Part shown: in pieces, positions 33,462 through 45,069 of the stretch
Layout: each line of letters begins with the position of its first letter
How positions within the stretch are numbered: the stretch's first letter is position 1
Assembly: GCA_963682175.1 (NCBI GenBank)
Contig: OY821782.1
Coordinates: 27,301,741 to 27,365,740, forward strand
Direction: 5' to 3'
DNA from: Triglochin maritima
Lineage: Eukaryota > Streptophyta > Magnoliopsida > Alismatales > Juncaginaceae
Length of the DNA stretch: 64,000 nt
Position numbers and translations under genes: made by a program
The notes under the pieces: generated by a model
What the model saw: only the letters and a program-made list of their open reading frames with translations
What the model was told of the DNA's origin: nothing
Databases searched by the model: none

Positions 33462-36032
33462 TTGAATTCAAAAATTGATTCAACCCGGTGCACTCAGATT
33501 TGGATTCGGGACTTGAGTAATCGACTCTCACGAGTTCATCTAGATTCCAGTCTAGAACTTAGCCCCAATCCATCTGCTGCACCACCTCACCCGGATCCAA
33601 TGGGTGAGAACGTAGTGGACCCACCTGTTGTGCAACTTATAACTCTGAGGGATCGATGCTATCCAGCGATGGCTGCTCAGCAATCGTGCATCGTTATGCC
33701 CACCATACCGGGTCGCGACTTCGAACTTAAAGCACAATACATGAGTATGTTGCCTAAGTTCACCTCTAGGGAAGACCCATATCTCTTCCTTAGAGAATTT
33801 GAGGAAATCTGCTCTCTTATGCAATACCAGCATATCCCTGAGGAGGCAGTGCGTCTGAAATTCGTGCCTCTAGCACTGAAGGACGACGCTAAAAAATGGC
33901 TATATAGTCTAGCCGAAAGATCTATTAGGAGTTGGGCTGAGTTTGTTCAAGTATTCCTGAAAAAATATTTCCCCAACCATAAGACTATGAGGATTAGGAA
34001 TGAAATTGTTGCATTCGTTCAGTCTGAGAGCGAGCCGTTCTATTCCTATCTAGAAAGATTTAAAAGCGTACTGACCCAATGCCCTCATCATGGAATTCCA
34101 AGATGGTAATTATGCTAAATTATTTATGAGGGATTGACACCCACATCTAGGGTTATGCTAGAATCCGTAAGCCAAGGGAACTTCATGTCGAAAAATGAAA
34201 ATGATGCCTGGACTTTTCTTGAGGATCTAGCTGAAAACAGTATGCAATGGGACAATGCTAGAATCCCGCTTAACCCGAGTATTGGATCTAGAATAGCAAG
34301 TCAACCCAAACCAGGTGTCTTAGCTGTAGATGCCAACATAGCGGTTGAAGCAAAACTAGCTACCCTTATGCGCAGAATGGAAAGTTTAGAGCTACAAACC
34401 CAAACCCGAGTGAATCAAGCCTCGTCTATCCCTTGCTCTAGATGTGGTCAGACTGGTCATGTAATGGAGGATTGTGCGGACTGGGAACAAGTTAATGCCA
34501 TGTATAACCATGCTAGAAATGACCCATACGCATAAACCTATAACTCAGGTTGACGTAATAATTCCAATTTCTCATCAAGCCAACAAGGTCAACCTCCTAG
34601 ACAACAACCAAACCCGTATAACCAAAATAATACATCATCTGGGTTTAGTAACAATGGCGATCATGAGGTTAGGTTGACAAGCTTGGAAAATTTGATGAAA
34701 ACCTTTATACAAACAACCAACCGGACCTTCCAAAGGCTTGAGACACAAGTCAACCAACTAGCACAAATAGTAGGTGAAAGAGAAAAGGGTCGGTTTCCAA
34801 GTCAACCTGAGGTGAACCCTAGATCTAATAATTCATATCAATCCTATCAAGCACCTTCAGGAAATAACAACCCTAGACCGGTTCAAATGGTTAATCAGGA
34901 AGGACCCTTCCAACAAATAAATGTTGTAGTATCATTACGGTCCGGAAGACAAGTTGATAACAATGTGGTAAATCCTAGAACGTCTAATCAATCTAGCCAT
35001 CAAGCAACCACATATGACCTAACCATGGAACCTGACGTCCAATCTGAAACGCCCAACCCACCCACTCAACCTGAACCCATAGCTCAACCTGAACCTGAGC
35101 GAGTCTATGTTCCTAAAGCCCCATTCCCCAATAGACTCAAAAAGAACTCAAGTGCACAAATGGAGAAAATCTTGGAAGTATTTAAGCAAGTTAAGGTGAA
35201 CATTCCACTCTTAGACATGATTCAACAAATACCTGCTTATGCTAAATTCTTAAAAGATTTGTGCACTAAAAAGAGAAAAACGAACGTACCAAAGAAGACA
35301 TTCTTAACTGCAAACATAAGCTCTATCCTGTCAAACTCGTCTCCTATAAAATATAAGGATCCTGGATGTCCCACAATTTCATGTGCAATAGGAGATACTT
35401 TTATCAACAAAGCCCTTCTAGACCTTGGTGCTAGTGTTAACCTACTCCCGTACTCTGTATATGAGCAAATGAACCTTGGTCCACTAAAACCCTCTAAGAC
35501 AACCTTTCAATTTGCTGATTGCTCTATTAAGAAACCAAGAGGTATAGTAGAGGATGTTTTGATCAAGGTTGGTGACTTCATCTACCCAGTGGATTTTGTC
35601 GTACTAGATACCGTGCCTGTTGTAAATCCTAATCGACAAATCCCTGTAATTCTAGGCAGACCCTTTTTAGCCACTTCTGAAGCATTGATAAACTGTCGAA
35701 ATGGGCTCATGCAATTATCTTTTGGGAACTTAAAAGCTGAATTTAATATCGTTCATATTGATAGTGAGCCAGAAATAATATGCAATCAAAGTGATGTTGT
35801 GATGAAATCACGTATCTATAAGATTTCTGAATCATCACAAAATCATAAAGGAAGTAAGAAAAAGGGGAGGAATTCATCTACACACCCACCGTCACTCGAG
35901 CAAATAAGAGAACCAATTTATGTGAGGGGTGTGGAACCTGTGACTCAAGACTCTCATTGCAACATGGGGAACAATTCAACTGGATACATGCACCAGTATG
36001 GTGTCATTCAATCCAGTTCTGATTATGGTTGA
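33462..36032 (+). pseudogene. gag-pro polyprotein, element B (in-frame stops only)
   Basis: One reading frame of about 856 codons holds throughout, broken only by stops at 34,107, 34,116, 34,533 and 34,551. The Gag capsid-like domain spans about 33,720-34,160 (W-L-Y-S-L and C-P-H-H-G-I). A CCHC knuckle C-S-R-C-G-Q-T-G-H-V-M-E-D-C lies near 34,435, a coiled region near 34,680-34,790, and a retropepsin-like domain with D-L-G-A-S-V-N-L-L near 35,421 and I-L-G-R-P-F-L near 35,650. Three of the four stops fit C-to-T or G-to-A change (Gln or Trp codons in relatives). The C-terminal 110 or so residues do not resemble the F/C tail. Confidence 0.82.
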
Positions 36033-36097
36033 CTATGAGCAAATTCCATCCTTCCACCGCAGTTCACCCAGGTAATAAGTGCATTTGCTTTATATTT

Positions 36098-36138
36098 ACA
36101 TTCATTGAGGACAATGCATGATTTAGGTGTGGGGGGTG
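36098..36138 (+). other. Internal PPT-like motif (B)
   Basis: The same ATTCATTGAGGACAATGCAT plus GGTGTGGGGGG text as in A, E and F occurs here despite the divergence of the coding region. Confidence 0.6.
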
Positions 36139-36981
36139 TTTATGTATATATCTATCTATCTGTGTTATTTTTTTGTCTTTTAGTATTTAAAAAATAAAAA
36201 AAAATTCAATGTTCCATGACATAGCTTAAGATTGAACTACCAAAACCCGTGTACAAATTGCATTGAGTTTTTGTTCCTTATTATATAGTTCTGCTTGTAG
36301 AAATTATGACATAAATCTAAGTTCCAAAGAAATAGCCCATTGCCCTTTAAGACATGTATGCACTTAAATTGGATGAATCAAATCTTTGAAGTGGTTGATA
36401 AAAAGCAGAGGTTGAGGAAAATATACCGGGAAGTGTGGACTTTTAATAGCAATTAAGCCTTGAGGAAAATAAAAATAAAGGAATAAAGTGAGGAAAACAC
36501 ATTTTGCAAAATGACTACAAAAGCCCAAGCCTTTGAGTCACTGGTCCGTAGGGGTATCTTGAATCCCGATAACTTGAGTCTACCAGCTCGGGACTATCGA
36601 CCAAACTCGCTACACGAATGTAAAAAAGGTAAAAATGTCAAAAAGCAAATGTGTTGAATCGCGGAAGAAAAGAAAAGAATACTCAAGGCCCAAAGCTAAA
36701 AGAATGATCCATGCCATGGTTGATCCAAATGATACTTCACCACCAGAGGAGGCGTGCAAAATAATTTAAGTAATAACATGTGTAGAAGGGTTAGTGGTGT
36801 GAATGTTGGAGGAACAAAGACCAAGTCATATTTTTAATGAGTTAGATTTATATAATGAGCATGCAAGAATTCTCAGTGAGATGTATAAGGTTGAGGTAGG
36901 GATATTGAGAACTATTAATGAAATGTTGATTTAGGATTTTGTGGGTATATCCGCTGAAAACCCTCAGGAGACAACACTCCT

Positions 36982-37033
36982 CCTCCTTGGAAACAAAGAG
37001 GTTTAAAGGCTTGTTGCACATGCTAAGTGCAAC
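36982..37033 (+). other. Twin hairpin before PPT (B)
   Basis: Hairpin 1 is CCTCCTTG/CAAAGAGG with loop GAAA. Hairpin 2 is GTTGCAC/GTGCAAC with loop ATGCTAA. Confidence 0.6.
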
Positions 37034-37114
37034 CGTGATTCCTACGAAAGTGAGTTAAGATTTCCCTGTTTTCATTTTTCTTATATTCTGTTTTGCTAGG
37101 GACTAGCAAAATCT

Positions 37115-37129
37115 AGGTGTGGGGGTATT
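37115..37129 (+). other. Polypurine tract of element B
   Basis: AGGTGTGGGGGTATT lies immediately before the 3' LTR. Confidence 0.85.
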
Positions 37130-38223
37130 TGATGCATTGCATACATTGCATCATATGTCTTTCATTTAGATTACTTTTATATCAATAAATGCTACTAAGG
37201 TATGCGTTTAGTCCTATTTACAGAATACAGGGACCTGAATGCAAATTACCCACATCCCGAGCATAAACGCGTGCAAAAGACTCATTTATATCATAAAGAC
37301 CAAGCTCAAGACTATCGGGTTTCAAATGGAAATGTATCCAAGCATAAAAGCATTCAAGATCTAATTACAAAAAGAACAAGGACTTAAGCACAAAAGAAGC
37401 CAAGGACCTAATTGCAATTCACGAGTTCTTATGGAGAAAATCTAAAGAAAAATCAATGTAGATCACCAAATATATAAAGGAATTAATCCGGAGCTCAAAA
37501 AATGGAAAGAATCAATCCAGACGCGCAAATTACACTTACCATGCGGCGTTTCCGTCGCACCAGAGTCGATCCGTGTGCCCAAATTTTGTCCAGTCGTGTC
37601 TGGACACGTGTACTTTCCAATGTTATGCTTAGGTCCCTTGTAGCAACTATAAATAGACCCGAGAACGATGTTAAAAGGGTCCTTGGTGGTTGTTGTTATT
37701 TTTGTTCCTCAGTTTTAGTAATAAAATTATGTCTTTTATTTCTTGTTTGTTTTTAATTTTCTTTTGTAATTCCTCTAGGACCCCTTCTCCTTCCTCCCAT
37801 CCATGAGTTTCTAACTATTTCCAAAGGGTGGAGGTGACGGATTTAGGGCGAAGAGAAGATGAATAAATAATATTATTTTAATTTCGTGATTAGTATATTT
37901 TGATTACTTGAGTTTATGTTAAATCATTTATCATGTAATGCTTCATAACTAACATGATTTATTATAAGTTTCTGAATTCTCTAAATCTAAACCTCCACCC
38001 GACGGAATTCACCTCTTTGTTCTTGTTTTAGTTTTATTTGTTCTTGTTTCTTGCTTTAGATAATAAAAACCAAAAATTTCAAAAAACCCAAGTTATTCTT
38101 CTCTCCTTCTTTCCCCCAATCGAAATCACACTAATAACAAATCTCTCCCTCCTTGTGTTCGACCCGTATTTGCCACGTCTTCATTGACGCCATGCACTTG
38201 CGGTATAAATAAAATTCTCATCA
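37130..38223 (+). repeat. 3' LTR of element B
   Basis: It starts TGATGCATTGC and ends CTCATCA. TATAAATA lies at 37,648-37,655. It differs from the 5' LTR by roughly two dozen substitutions seen by eye plus two short indels, so B is older than F. Confidence 0.9.
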
Positions 38224-38843
38224 GAGGACCAGGTGGAAATGATTGGGGTCTCACTAGTGGAGGAGGTCCTAGCTGAAGATAGTGGAAAAAATTCAAATTG
38301 TGTTAGTGGGGCTTTGGAAGCTCTAGCCTCACGTGAAGATGGAGTGGGTTTAGTGGGGGACACTTAGTGAGGGCCTTTCAAGGTGAAGAGAGGCAGTCTA
38401 GAGAAGTGGTTTGCTTGCATGGGCTGGAGACTATTGGAAGAACACGTGATGGGAATGCAAGCCATTCACAAAATACAAATGATATGGGAAAGGGAGAAAT
38501 CACGCACCACTATAGTGGGCTGGAGGAATGTGGGGGACAAACCAAGGAGGAGGAACGTGAACCAAATGGGCTAGCCTCTTTGATGCATAAGGAGAAGGGC
38601 TGGACATCTCCCTCGAGGGTGGCTCGAGGAAAGGAAGTCCCAAAGACTAGCAACGTGCAAAATGGGGGACAATTTGACCTCCTTAGGAGTGAAGCGAGCT
38701 CGATGATGGAAGATCAAGGAAGTAGAGTGACTCCTGGGTAGCAAGCTTGCTCCCCGCCCATCACTCTCCGGCGCTCAGGTAGGAAGATAAGTAGCAAAAC
38801 TTTCCCAAGTGGAGGTAAAGGGGGTCACCCCGCACCTTAAACC
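38224..38843 (+). pseudogene. LINE ORF1, C-terminal remainder
   Basis: The reading frame resumes after element B and meets a stop at 38,365, then continues in another frame from 38,367 to about 38,741 and beyond. The end contains R-R-S-G-R-K, a basic stretch common at the ORF1/ORF2 border of plant L1 elements. No fold is recognised. Confidence 0.55.
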
Positions 38844-38844
38844 C

Positions 38845-40925
38845 ATGAATATCCTAGTGTGGAATGTGCACGGTTCAAATGGACTAGGCCGAGCACTTAT
38901 GATTAGGGGTCGTATAAAGGAGGTGAACCCGGATGTGTTTTGCCTTGTGGAACATAAGGTGAAGCTTAAGAATATTGAGCGCTTCAAAAGAGCGATTTGG
39001 CCTAGTGCTTGGATATCAAATAGTTTGGTTATGGATTCCGACCGAATTTTGGTTCTTTGGAATGACCAAATAGTGGATATGAGAGTTGCCTCTTAAACAT
39101 CACAACTACTACATTTCAGGGCATGTTGGATTAGAGATGGATTTGATTTCGACCTCACGCCTGTCTATGGTGATAATGGGCATGTGGATCGGCGGAAATT
39201 GTGGAGTGACCTTCTCCAAGTAGCACCACCCGCATTTAGGCCATGGATGGTGGGGGCGACTTCAATTGTATTCGGAGGGCGAGTGAAAAGAGAGGAGGGA
39301 TTGCTGGAAATGAGGTTGCTATGGTAGAACTTAATGATTGTATTGATGCCCTCGAACTCCTTGAGATGTCGTCCACGGGGGGGGGGGGGGGGGATTTACG
39401 TGGTCAAACTCCTCCGAAGGTAGTGCATGTATCGAGACGCGGATTGACTAAATCTTGATAAACAATGCATGACTTGAGTTATTCCCGGAATCCTATTATC
39501 TTGTGGGTGCAAAAGACTTGAGTGATCACACCATGCTCATTATGAAGACGGACGGAAACGCAAGGCGGAAGAAGAAGATGTTTCGCTTCGAAAATCATTA
39601 GGCTGGCCATGAGGATTTCCATGGGCTGGTTGCACGTGCATGGACCGCCTATGTGAGGGGCACACCCATGTTTTGAGTGACAGCAAAATTACAAGAAGTT
39701 AAGAAGAGCCTTGTTCGGTGGAGTAGCTCAAAGTTTGGGAATGTCACAAATAAGGTGGGAGAGGCACGTGCTACGCTCGAGGAAGTGAGGAAAAAACGTC
39801 TTGGAAACCCCCTTGATGTTGACATCTCCCACGCTGAAGGGGCTGCAAAGGACTCCCTTGCTCGAACTCTTGCTTGGGAGGAGTCTATCACCCGACAAAA
39901 ATCAAGGGTGAAGTGGTGAAAAGAGGGGGACTGGAACACTAGATTTTTCCATGCACACCTTCGAGTGAGGAGAGCCACCAACCAAGTGAGACGAGTGTGT
40001 GAGGGTGCCACCATCATTGAAGAAGAGGGTGCGATCCGTGACGCCTTTCAGCGTTTTTATACTAACTTGTTTGCAAATGATTTGCAGGTAATACCCATTC
40101 CCCCTCCCTCTCCTTACCACACCTCCGTCTGGAGGAGGGAGAGGAGCTTCTACGTAGCCTTGACATGAAAGAGTTGGAAGATGTAGTGTTGAACGCAAAC
40201 GTTGATAAAGCGCCGGGACCCGATGGGTTCAATGCTAAATTCTTCAAAGCTGCATGGGAGCTCATCAAAAAAGACGTGTTCAAGGCCATACACTCCTGCC
40301 TGAACAGCGGAAAGGTGCTGGCCAAATGGAACTTTACATCACTTACGCTCATTCCAAAGAAGAAGGCACCGGTTTCAGTAGAAGATTATAGACCCATAGC
40401 TTTGTGCAATATGACGTATCAATTCACTTCAAAGGTGCTTGCAAACCGTCTCAAGAAGTTGCTGCCACGCCTTATTGGAGAAAATCAAAGTGCGTTTGTT
40501 AAAGGCCGGCGGATTGGGGACAACATTCTTCTTGCACATGAGCTATGTCATAACCTCCACCTCGACAAAGGAAAAGGAAGAATGTGTATCAAACTTGATA
40601 TACGGAAAGCATATGACTCCATCTCATGGATTTCTTGGATGGAGTTTTGGAGCGCTTTGCGTTCCTGGTTAAGTGGAGACGCCTAATCATGAATTGTGTT
40701 CGGGCTTCGTTTGTGGTGACGGTAAATGGTGCAAACTCCTCAAGTTTCGTGGCCAGAAATGGATTGAGACAAGGTGACCCCTTGGCTCCCTACCTATTTG
40801 TTATGTGTATGGAAGTTCTGAGCGAGATGGTAAAGGAGGCGGTTATAGATGGGCGCATCCAGCCACTTACTTGAGGGGATATTGCTGTATCACACCTTCT
40901 TTTTGCTGATGACGTCCTCCTATTT
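38845..40925 (+). pseudogene. LINE ORF2, endonuclease and reverse transcriptase
   Basis: ORF2 nicks the target and reverse transcribes the LINE RNA. An AP-type endonuclease starts M-N-I-L-V-W-N-V-H-G (38,845) with V-E-H-K (metal-binding Glu), G-D-F-N-C-I near 39,250 and S-D-H near 39,520. The reverse transcriptase starts with G-P-D-G-F (about 40,217) and includes Y-R-P-I-A-L-C-N, G-L-R-Q-G-D-P-L-A-P, and the catalytic L-F-A-D-D near 40,902. Several stops and frameshifts are present, including a run of 17 G (39,377-39,393). The zinc-binding C-terminus is missing. Confidence 0.85.
39377..39393 (+). repeat. Poly-G run, 17 bases
   Basis: It sits in the Gly codon before the conserved F-T-W-S of the LINE endonuclease and changes the reading frame. 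It could be polymerase slippage in the genome or a sequencing artefact. Confidence 0.8.
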
Positions 40926-42320
40926 GTACAAATACGTCAAACAAATGTGGCCCAAATACACAAGGTTTGGGGCCCACAACAAACTATGCTCATTCATGGA
41001 GTCTTTTGTCTTCTTTTTTTTCTTTTTTTTTCTTTTTGTTGTTATTTTTCTCTTGTTTTAAACGAGATATATACATCAACGAATATATTCTCATAATCAT
41101 TTGGTCAAGGAACATCAAATGAGAACATCGAGTTCTGTAGACCAGAGATTTGCGAAGATGGGCCCGCATCATTGGTACTCTGAGGTGTCATGAGGGGTGA
41201 AAGGTCAAAGTTGAAAGGTGCAAACCCCTCATGACATTGATTGAGTGTAGGAAACATGGATGAGTGGAGTTGTGTTGCCTCACTAGGGTTTAGTTGCTCA
41301 TCGAACAAAACCCTCCAACCAATAGGTGGGTGCATCAGAATGAGTCCTCAGGCTCATTCGAGGGATGCGGCACACCTGCTTCACTAAGAATGGGGCTTCT
41401 CCCCAAGTCATCCAACAAGGACCACCCTGCCTCCTTTGTATTATCAAGCATAAGCTCGATCGCAGGTGGGTCCTTGTTGGAGTCAAGATGTAGCTCAAAA
41501 GGCTCAACGGCCGTGGAACATAGGGTAGGGACACCTTCGGGTATGGGCATGTGTTGAGGTGTGTCCCCCTCTCTGGCAATCTCAACTGAATCATCTAACA
41601 AAAACTCCCTTTGTACATTCATGGTTGATGTCAGCTCACTTTGTTGCATTGCAAAGACAGGCAATGAGTTTTCACTGGGCACACAAACATTCTCAAAAGG
41701 TTGCATTGGTGTTAGGGGTGTTGGTTGATTTTGTGGTGCTTTCTCTAATTGGCGGATGAGATTGAGATTTAATGGTTGGTCTAAGGGTTCTTGTTGCCTT
41801 CCAGAGTTCAACACATGAAGCTCGACACTCATGTTACCGAATGAGAGCTTCATGAGACAATTTCTACAATTAATTAAGGCATTGGAGGTTGCCAGAAATT
41901 GTAAACCCAAAATCAAAGGTATTTGAGAGTGGGTGTTCACAACAGGGTTGGTATCGAGGATGAAAAAATCTACTGGAAATATAAAATCTCCAACTCTAAT
42001 GGGCAAGTCCTCAATAATCCCCTTTGAGACACGAATGGATCTATCCGCCAATTGGAGGGTGATCTTAATTGGTTTCAATTCTCCCAAGTTCAATTGTTGA
42101 TAAACAGAAGATGGGAGCAGGTTGACCGTTGATCCTAAATCAATCAATACGTTACTCATGGTAGTGTCCCCTATCGTACACTGAATAGTAGGACACCTAG
42201 GGTTCTTGTACTTTGTGTTTGTGCGATTGGATAAAAGTGAGCTTACACTTGCAGCTAAGAATGCTTTCTTAGGAACATTGGTCTTCCTCTTGGTTGTGCA
42301 GAGATCTTTCCACACTTGAA
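40926..42320 (-). mobile_element. Gypsy fragment C, probable body of element H
   Basis: This minus-strand piece is collinear with F from its protease region (about 50,480) to just past its stop (about 51,870). Both ends are cut: LINE G on one side, copia LTR D on the other. Since H has an F-type LTR in the same orientation on the far side of LINE G, C is most simply the rest of H, with about 1.4 kb of 3' noncoding sequence lost. Confidence 0.65.
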
Positions 42321-42324
42321 ACAC
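41105..42324 (-). pseudogene. pro and C-terminal tail, fragment C
   Basis: A 329-codon frame (42,324-41,335) aligns with residues of about 660-985 of the F polyprotein. The protease motif D-L-G-S-T-V-N-L is followed by I-L-G-L-Q-F, where relatives have G-R-P-F. A frameshift at about 41,335 moves the rest into another frame (41,335-41,105), which carries G-W-R-V-L-F-D-E and ends F-S-F-D-V-P. The Gag part is missing. Confidence 0.8.
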
Positions 42325-43007
42325 AATCTGACCAAAATTATGAGAGACTTTTTTTGGTAACAGGACGATCGACCAACTAGGCGGTTAGGTCGACCGTTTG
42401 CCCTGCATTTTGCCTTTTATTAATTTATTAATGAACAGGTGGTTGCTAAATTTATGAATGGATTCAACCTATGTTTTGGTTAGAAGATGATGTGTCAAAA
42501 TGTGATCGGTGGAGATAAAAACTACTATCGATCATGTGTGGTTGGTTTCAAGCATGAGGTAGTTATTGGGGTTTTCTATATAAACCCTTCCTCCTTCTCT
42601 TTAACAAAACAATTGAAAAAAAACACCTTTTCATCTTCTCTCCATCCTTCCATTAAATTTCTCTTAATTAATTGAGTGCTACAGATTTAGATCTTGGTGG
42701 CATAATGGGATTATTTGCTAGATTCTAATCTTGCATTAGAGTTGATTGACTAGCTTCAATCACCCTAATCTAGTTTAAAGTTTGGTGAATACTTGGAGAA
42801 AGATCCTTGTGCGATTCAAGGGGCAACTTGACTCTGGATCTTTGAAAATGGTTTGACAATCCTTTTAGGTATGATTCTTCTTGTGCATTTTAATATTGTG
42901 CATAATGCATCTCTATTAAAATACTTTGTATAGTTTTATACATAAAATTATTGAGTAAATATGAAACAAGCGATCTTGTTTGTCTATTAAAAAGACGAAA
43001 TCTTACA
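42321..43007 (+). repeat. 5' LTR of copia D (5' truncated)
   Basis: This is homologous to the right part of LTR Y from about 11,400 on. It has two GTCGACC-type motifs (about 42,365-42,400) and a TATATAAA at 42,577-42,584, and ends TCTTACA at 43,007. Its U3 start is missing at the border with fragment C. Confidence 0.75.
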
Positions 43008-43008
43008 G

Positions 43009-43019
43009 TGGTATCAGAG
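43009..43019 (+). other. Primer binding site, tRNA-Met type (D)
   Basis: TGGTATCAGAG is the complement of the initiator tRNA-Met 3' end, standard for plant copia elements. It lies one base after the LTR. Confidence 0.88.
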
Positions 43020-44455
43020 TTTTTCTTCATATATTCAATAATTATGCTATTTAATTATGTTTAGTTTACCATCTCTCAATCAAGTAGTTCATGTTTTTGA
43101 CCTTTTTGAGTCCTTTTTGATATCTTGATGGATGCATCAAATAGGAGTCATCAATTTTTTTGTTTCTTATTTTCCTACATTATTTTGTAATGTTAGAAAA
43201 TATGTTAACCACTAAGATCAATGTATTAATTTTGATATTTTAGGAGTGATCTTTAAGGATTTATTTTAAATGAAATTTTACTTTGAATTGACAAAACATA
43301 AAGGGGCAAGTAAGTTTATTTTCTTTTAAGTTTTCTTTTTGGAAATATAGATAAACTTTGTTTCAAATATATTTATATCTTGAACTATGAATGCTTGAAT
43401 CATTTTAGAGGATTCCAAATGATTCTTGAATTATTTAATTGAGAGACGTAGGATCAACTAAATGGCATAAAATAACATATGTACAAAATGTTGCACTTGT
43501 TCTGTTTTGCAGGGATAAGTGAGTTTATATGTACCCAACAATGCCTTGTGTGAATGTATGATATGTAGATCATTTGTGTACTTAATAAAGTTATTTTATT
43601 AATTAGACACATGGCTTGTTGTATCTATAAAAAGCCTTTTATTTTGTATGCATCCATAAGAGAGGACTTTTATAAAAGACTTGCACTGGTCAATTTAATT
43701 TTAATAAGATTCAAATTGGGAGATGCATGTTTAAATATTGTACAATGTTTACATCCATGGTGCAAGAAGAAAAGGCGAAGGTCAAGGACGTGGGGACATA
43801 TAACTCACACCAATGTGTGAATGAATTTATTTTATCCCTATGTACTTGGCTTGTATGTGATTGAATGGTTAGGATATGTATGAATGGATACATACATGAC
43901 TACCTAAATTCTAGTGTCACATATAAATTGTTTAATTGTCCAAACTAAAAAAATTAAGAACACATTTCTTTCTTATTTCATGCCCTTAAAGTCATCAATC
44001 GAGAAATATTCTGATCGCCTTTAGCGAGACATAATTTTCTCAATCTTTGGAAATAGTGGGACATATTAGGATAGTCATTATTAGGTCATCAATACATAAA
44101 GTGAGTATCAGCCTTAGTTGACACTAAGTGTATTTGTTCATGGATACCATTGACAATCGTATCTCGTATCAAATTTGAACCCTCGTTCGGTTTTGAGAAA
44201 GAGTATTTTTCTTAGGAGGATGAGACAAATTCCCTCCTTATTAAAATGAAAATAATCATAAGAGTTTGAAAAATGGTTATGATTAGAAAAGGTTTTCTTA
44301 CCCTGAGTTTATGACGTAAACGATAGCCCTTAGCTAGTCTATGTTATAAATGATAGGACCTTGGATGACTGCAATTATGGACATATTTATTTATTTGCAG
44401 TACAGATTTTAAAACCATAAAATTGACATAAAACATTATAAATTATTTTGTAGCA
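43020..44455 (+). other. Leader of copia D
   Basis: A long AT-rich stretch without a convincing ORF; I see no other feature in it. Confidence 0.4.
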
Positions 44456-45069
44456 TGTTGAACATTCAACCATTGTATGATCCATAATTGAGAAACATCC
44501 GCTAGCCAATGATGGATCCAACTTCAATAGCTGGTAGATCAAGCTCAGCATTGTGTTAAAGTTTGAAAACTGTCTCACATTTTGAATGGTGAAATCCCAA
44601 AATTAAGTGAGAAGGCAACTGATGTTGAGCGTGAGGCTGTACCAAAGTGGGAAGACCAAGAGAACCATGTTCACGGTCCCATGCTTGCCTCTATCGGTGA
44701 CTCGCTTCAAGCAAAATACTTGGACTCAACCAAGAAGACCATGGAAGCTCTTACAAAGATGTTAATTGATAGCGCTAGAAAGGAGCGCTATAAGACCACC
44801 ATAGCAATCACAAGGTGCCACATGGCTGAGGGAACATCTCTGTCCATGCATTTTCTCACAATGCAAGGATAACTTGACAAGTTAGAGAATCTCTCGTCTC
44901 CAATGACTAAGGACATTGCGGAAGACCTAATTCTTGGCCCTCTAGCCCCGTTCTAAAAGGACTTTATCATGCATTACCTTGTGTGTGAGAATAAGGTGAG
45001 TCTTAAGGAGCTTCATAATGCTATTAAAACCGTTGAAATTTATATGCGGAAAGGCATGGACAAGACTAT
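44456..45069 (+). pseudogene. copia gag, N-terminal part (D)
   Basis: The translation includes N-F-N-S-W, then L-K-F-E-N-C-L, then a long helical stretch with L-A-S-I-G-D-S-L-Q. This is the layout of the copia Gag UBN2-type domain. Stops occur at several places before 44,582 and at about 44,870 and 44,954. The clean frame 44,582-44,872 is only its middle. It is cut by element E at 45,069. Confidence 0.7.

Larger units (their letters stand above)
36033..37114 (+). other. 3' noncoding region of element B
   Basis: No ORF is found. It has the internal PPT-like motif (36,098-36,138) and the twin hairpins (36,982-37,033). The middle has only weak resemblance to the conserved block of A, E and F. 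Confidence 0.65.
31060..38223 (+). mobile_element. Gypsy gag-pro element B (near complete)
   Basis: LTRs are 31,060-32,149 (1,090 bp) and 37,130-38,223 (1,094 bp). Flanks GGGGA (31,055-31,059) and GAGGA (38,224-38,228) form a target duplication with one change. The PBS is a perfect tRNA-Asp complement; the single gag-pro frame has four stops; the PPT precedes the 3' LTR. No polymerase or integrase is encoded. It split LINE G within ORF1. The Gag is of the same general type as F's but clearly a separate lineage, and its tail is different and shorter. Confidence 0.85.
29431..40925 (+). mobile_element. LINE G (L1-type), split by element B, 3' truncated
   Basis: A plus-strand non-LTR element: 5' untranslated (AG)n-rich region at about 29,431-29,568, ORF1 from 29,569, insertion of B at 31,060-38,223, ORF1 remainder to about 38,843, ORF2 from 38,845, cut within the reverse transcriptase at about 40,925. 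Gypsy fragment C follows directly, so the 3' end and poly(A) are lost. Confidence 0.8.
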
